Shown piece by piece: positions 29,405-31,364 of a DNA stretch of 31,364 bases. Location: positions 1-31,364 of IMG/VR virus record IMGVR_UViG_3300047359_000108. One strand, 5' to 3'. Position numbers and translations under genes: made by a program. Source of the stretch: a virus. The notes under the pieces are model-generated. The model was not told the DNA's origin and made no database searches. It saw only the letters and a list, made by a program, of their open reading frames with translations. The stretch's first letter is position 1. Each line of letters starts with the position of its first letter.

Positions 29405-29826
29405 TGGCGAAGAAACCCACTAGCGCAACACTTCGCGCTAAAGCATTGAAGACGCTCCAAAAACTTGCCAGAATCAGCGCGGCTGATGACTCGGGATTCG
29501 CTGCTTGTGTATCTTGTGGCAAGATCCAACACTATAAAGAGCTAGACGGCGGCCACTTTATACCCAAGGGTTCGTCATCGCGGTGGGCGCTAGAGGAACA
29601 AAACGTGCACCCTCAGTGCCGGGGCTGTAACGGGTTTGGTATGAAACACGGGAGCGCGGAGGCGCAGTACACGATCTGGATGATAGATTGGTATGGGAAA
29701 GACGCAGTTGAGCATATGTTGGCAACGAAGAAAGACTCGGTGAAGTTCTACGTTTCGGACTACCGCGAGATGATTGCCGATTGGGAAGAACAGATTAAAG
29801 CGCATGAGCGAAGGGTGTGCGGGTGA
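29404..29826 (+). CDS. ninG: NinG-type recombination endonuclease
   Basis: This 140-residue protein matches the lambda NinG (Rap) family, which cuts branched recombination intermediates such as Holliday junctions and D-loops. The Lys/Arg-rich N-terminus is followed by CVSCG (C35, C38), GGHFIPKG (H51), WALEEQNVHPQCRGCN (N67, C72, C75) and GMKHG. This gives a four-cysteine zinc site with an HNH-like active site. I chose ATG 29404 because the longer frame from 29380 overlaps the PP-loop gene without a ribosome site. It is shorter than lambda NinG but retains the core. It would act downstream of the Rad52-type annealing protein. Confidence 0.87.
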   Translation: MAKKPTSATLRAKALKTLQKLARISAADDSGFAACVSCGKIQHYKELDGGHFIPKGSSSRWALEEQNVHPQCRGCNGFGMKHGSAEAQYTIWMIDWYGKDAVEHMLATKKDSVKFYVSDYREMIADWEEQIKAHERRVCG

Positions 29827-30005
29827 GGTCGCCAAGGTCTGTGGCTGCTGATATGGTCAAGGCTATGGATGCTGCGATGAGAGAGGTTTGGGATGCCGAG
29901 CCAAAGACAGAGAGAGATCTGGGATTGAAACGGCAAATTTTTCAGCACGTGTGCAATAATTTTGCGAGGCGCGGAGGATATGGGCAGACCGAAATTACCG
30001 ACTGA
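29823..30005 (+). CDS. Small helical protein (60 residues), unknown
   Basis: This frame starts at GTG 29823, overlapping the NinG-type stop; AAGGG (29811-29815) lies 7 bases upstream. The sequence is one helical unit (ADMVKAMDAAMREVWDAEPKTERDLGLKRQIFQHVCNNFARRG). It ends 26 bases inside the phosphoesterase gene and its 3' end carries that gene's GGAGG. I do not recognise a family. Tight coupling on both sides supports translation. Confidence 0.62.
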   Translation: MRSPRSVAADMVKAMDAAMREVWDAEPKTERDLGLKRQIFQHVCNNFARRGGYGQTEITD

Positions 30006-30948
30006 CCCAGAGCTGTTTGGGGCAGACTTCGAGGCGTTGGGCGCTACGAAGATGGCGGTCAAATACGATGTGTCGGTGCGTAACGTCTTCCAGAAGCGCA
30101 AGAAGGTTGAGGGTGTTTTGGGTCGGGCGCTACACGTTCCGGCTTACCTGTCGCGCTCAAAGACGCCGAGGAAATCATTTCGGCAAACCCTGACCATTGA
30201 AAAAGACATGGTGTTCATGATCGGCAGTGACTGCCACTATGAGGCCAACACGGTAACGACAGCGCACTTGTCGTTTGTTGAACTAGCCAAGAAACTGCAA
30301 CCCGACGTGATTGTTTTGAATGGCGACTTGATGGACGGTGCCAGCATTGGTCGCCACGCTCCGTTAGGGTGGGAGGAACGGCCAACAGTCGAGCAAGAAC
30401 TAGGCGTGATCTCGATGCGGCTTGCGGAGATTGAGAAGGCAGCGCCAAACGCGCAGCGATTCTGGACGATGGGCAACCACGACCAACGGTTTGACATGTC
30501 GCTGGCGCAAAATGCTGCAATGTTCAAGGGTGTGCCCGGCTTCAGTTTGAAGGATCACTTCCCAAGTTGGACGTTCTGCATGTCGCTCTGGGTTGATGGG
30601 GCAGAGAAGCCGATCATGATCAAACACCGGTTCAACGGCGGGATTCATGCCGGTTATAACAACGCCCTCAAAAGTGGGGTGCATATCGTAACCGGCCACA
30701 CTCACGTCATGCAGGTTAACAGTTGGTCTGATTATACGTCTCACCGATACGGTGTGCAGTGCGGCACAATGGCGGACATCCATCAAAGTTCGTTTGACTA
30801 CGCCGAAGATAACCCCAGACCGTGGGTGTCAGGCTATGTTGTTCTGACGGTTCGAGACAATTTCCTGCTGACCCCTGAGCTAGTGAAGGTTCACAACCCC
30901 GGCGAATACGAGTGGCGCGGGGAGATTCACAAGGTAGAATTGGAATGA
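29980..30948 (+). CDS. HTH-metallophosphoesterase fusion (calcineurin-like)
   Basis: This 322-residue protein has two parts. Residues about 10-45 (DFEALGATKMAVKYDVSVRNVFQKRKK) look like a helix-turn-helix. Residues about 77-320 carry all the calcineurin-like metallophosphoesterase motifs: SDCHY (D84, H86), LNGDLMDG (D116, D119), MGNHDQ (N166, H167), H216 in IKHRF and TGHTHVMQ (H240, H242). These bind two metal ions and cleave phosphoesters. The start at ATG 29980 has GGAGG only 2 bases away; a TTG at 29962 is the only upstream alternative. Phage members of this family may act on DNA ends or nucleotides; the substrate is unknown. The HTH suggests action on DNA. Confidence 0.85.
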   Translation: MGRPKLPTDPELFGADFEALGATKMAVKYDVSVRNVFQKRKKVEGVLGRALHVPAYLSRSKTPRKSFRQTLTIEKDMVFMIGSDCHYEANTVTTAHLSFVELAKKLQPDVIVLNGDLMDGASIGRHAPLGWEERPTVEQELGVISMRLAEIEKAAPNAQRFWTMGNHDQRFDMSLAQNAAMFKGVPGFSLKDHFPSWTFCMSLWVDGAEKPIMIKHRFNGGIHAGYNNALKSGVHIVTGHTHVMQVNSWSDYTSHRYGVQCGTMADIHQSSFDYAEDNPRPWVSGYVVLTVRDNFLLTPELVKVHNPGEYEWRGEIHKVELE

Positions 30949-31133
30949 TGAAGGACATAGAACCATCGGCCTATATCATTGCCAATCAACTCAACTTCCT
31001 GAGCGGGAGGGTGGTTCAGTTGCTGACCGAGTACGCCAGAACTAAAAACATCAAGCTGCTAGAGGAGGCGTGCAGGGATTTGGGAACGTTAACAGCGAGG
31101 GAGAGATTTATCGAGGAACGATTCGATGCCTAG
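30945..31133 (+). CDS. Small helical protein (62 residues), unknown
   Basis: The protein starts at ATG 30945 or 30948, overlapping the phosphoesterase stop. It is one helical unit: YIIANQLNFLSGRVVQLLTEYARTKNIKLLEEACRDLGTL, ending with RERFIEERFDA. The leucine spacing suggests a helical hairpin or dimer. I do not recognise it. Its end contains the ribosome site (GAGGAACG) and overlaps the next start by 8 bases. Confidence 0.65.
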   Translation: MMKDIEPSAYIIANQLNFLSGRVVQLLTEYARTKNIKLLEEACRDLGTLTARERFIEERFDA

Positions 31134-31293
31134 CGTGACGGTGAAGGACTTGCCTGATAACTGTGAGCTAAGCATCACCGTTGTTATCAGTGAGCTAGTT
31201 GACATCGACGATCCCAACCCACCGGCAGAGAAGCCGGAAGATCAGGACAAAGAGAGCGTGTGGCTAGTCAGCGCGTCTGGTCAAACTCCATAA
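31126..31293 (+). CDS. Small acidic protein (55 residues), unknown
   Basis: The ATG at 31126 has GAGGAACG upstream and overlaps the end of the previous gene. The protein reads as a beta unit (SVTVKDLPDNCELSITVVISELVDIDD) followed by a Pro/Glu/Asp-rich tail (PPAEKPEDQDKESVW). It is acidic and has no recognised family. Its last 26 bases overlap the end of the convergent methyltransferase gene on the other strand. Confidence 0.55.
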   Translation: MPSVTVKDLPDNCELSITVVISELVDIDDPNPPAEKPEDQDKESVWLVSASGQTP

Positions 31294-31364
31294 CGATACG
31301 ACCAATCTCTGCAACTAAGGGTGGGACTACGGCGTTTCCGAGGGCTTTAAGTCTGTGTGACCGA
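31268..31364 (-). CDS. DNA cytosine-5 methyltransferase, C-terminal end (partial)
   Basis: On the minus strand an open frame enters from the right edge and ends at TGA (31270-31268). The 31 visible residues include LKALGNAVVPPLVAEIGRIV, the conserved motif X region (GNAVxPxxA) of C5 cytosine DNA methyltransferases that helps form the S-adenosylmethionine pocket. The catalytic parts are outside the window. In phages such enzymes modify DNA to escape host restriction. It converges on the right-hand block, its end overlapping the 55-residue gene by 26 bases. Confidence 0.85.
   Translation of the reverse strand, partial: RSHRLKALGNAVVPPLVAEIGRIVMEFDQTR

Overview
The window is 31.4 kb of a tailed double-stranded DNA bacteriophage, almost certainly a short-tailed podovirus (or a prophage of one). 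The evidence is a continuous head and short-tail gene set in the order terminase, head-tail connecting portal, scaffold, major capsid, gp11-like adaptor, large tail-nozzle-type protein, three internal (ejection) proteins and a T7-type tail-fibre anchor. No sheath, tape-measure or tail-tube genes are present, and there are no tRNAs or bacterial housekeeping genes. Packing is extremely tight: most neighbouring genes share ATGA, TAATG or similar stop/start overlaps. No integrase, clear CI repressor or DNA polymerase is seen, so lifestyle and host cannot be settled here. Several accessory proteins resemble families I associate with aquatic viruses and alphaproteobacterial gene transfer agents, which weakly suggests an aquatic proteobacterial host.

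Positions 1-9627, rightward: packaging (end of a probable small terminase, large terminase), three small accessory proteins, portal, scaffold, then a 175-bp leader with a promoter-like sequence and RNA hairpins before the major capsid gene. A small structural protein and an intrinsic terminator (6516-6545) follow, then the tail adaptor and an 836-residue tail protein that appears to carry an inserted discoidin-like domain. Positions 9627-16850 encode three large internal virion proteins. Positions 16847-22599 form the host-recognition cassette: fibre anchor, two glycine-rich adhesin-like proteins, a beta-helix tailspike, a probable tail-fibre chaperone and small base/decoration proteins. Positions 22601-24663 hold small conserved phage proteins and a lysis cassette (GTA-type holin, M15 peptidase, small membrane proteins).

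Positions 24660-27575, leftward: an early-type operon read from a divergent control region at 27576-27687. It encodes a strongly acidic small protein, an unknown protein, a Rad52-type annealing protein, a winged-helix protein with a C-terminal membrane anchor, a small protein with an SSB-like acidic tail, an unknown protein, a zinc-ribbon protein and a helix-turn-helix protein.

Positions 27688-31293, rightward: a Cro-like regulator, a roughly 365-bp structured region with direct repeats, hairpins and a -10-like element, then a helical protein, a PP-loop (PAPS-reductase-like) enzyme, a NinG-type nuclease, a small protein, an HTH-metallophosphoesterase fusion and two small proteins. The window ends inside a leftward DNA cytosine-5 methyltransferase gene.

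Together the genes describe a podovirus with its own annealing/Holliday-junction recombination kit, a control switch between divergent operons, a modular adhesin set and a poorly characterised nucleotide- or DNA-modifying block at the right end.
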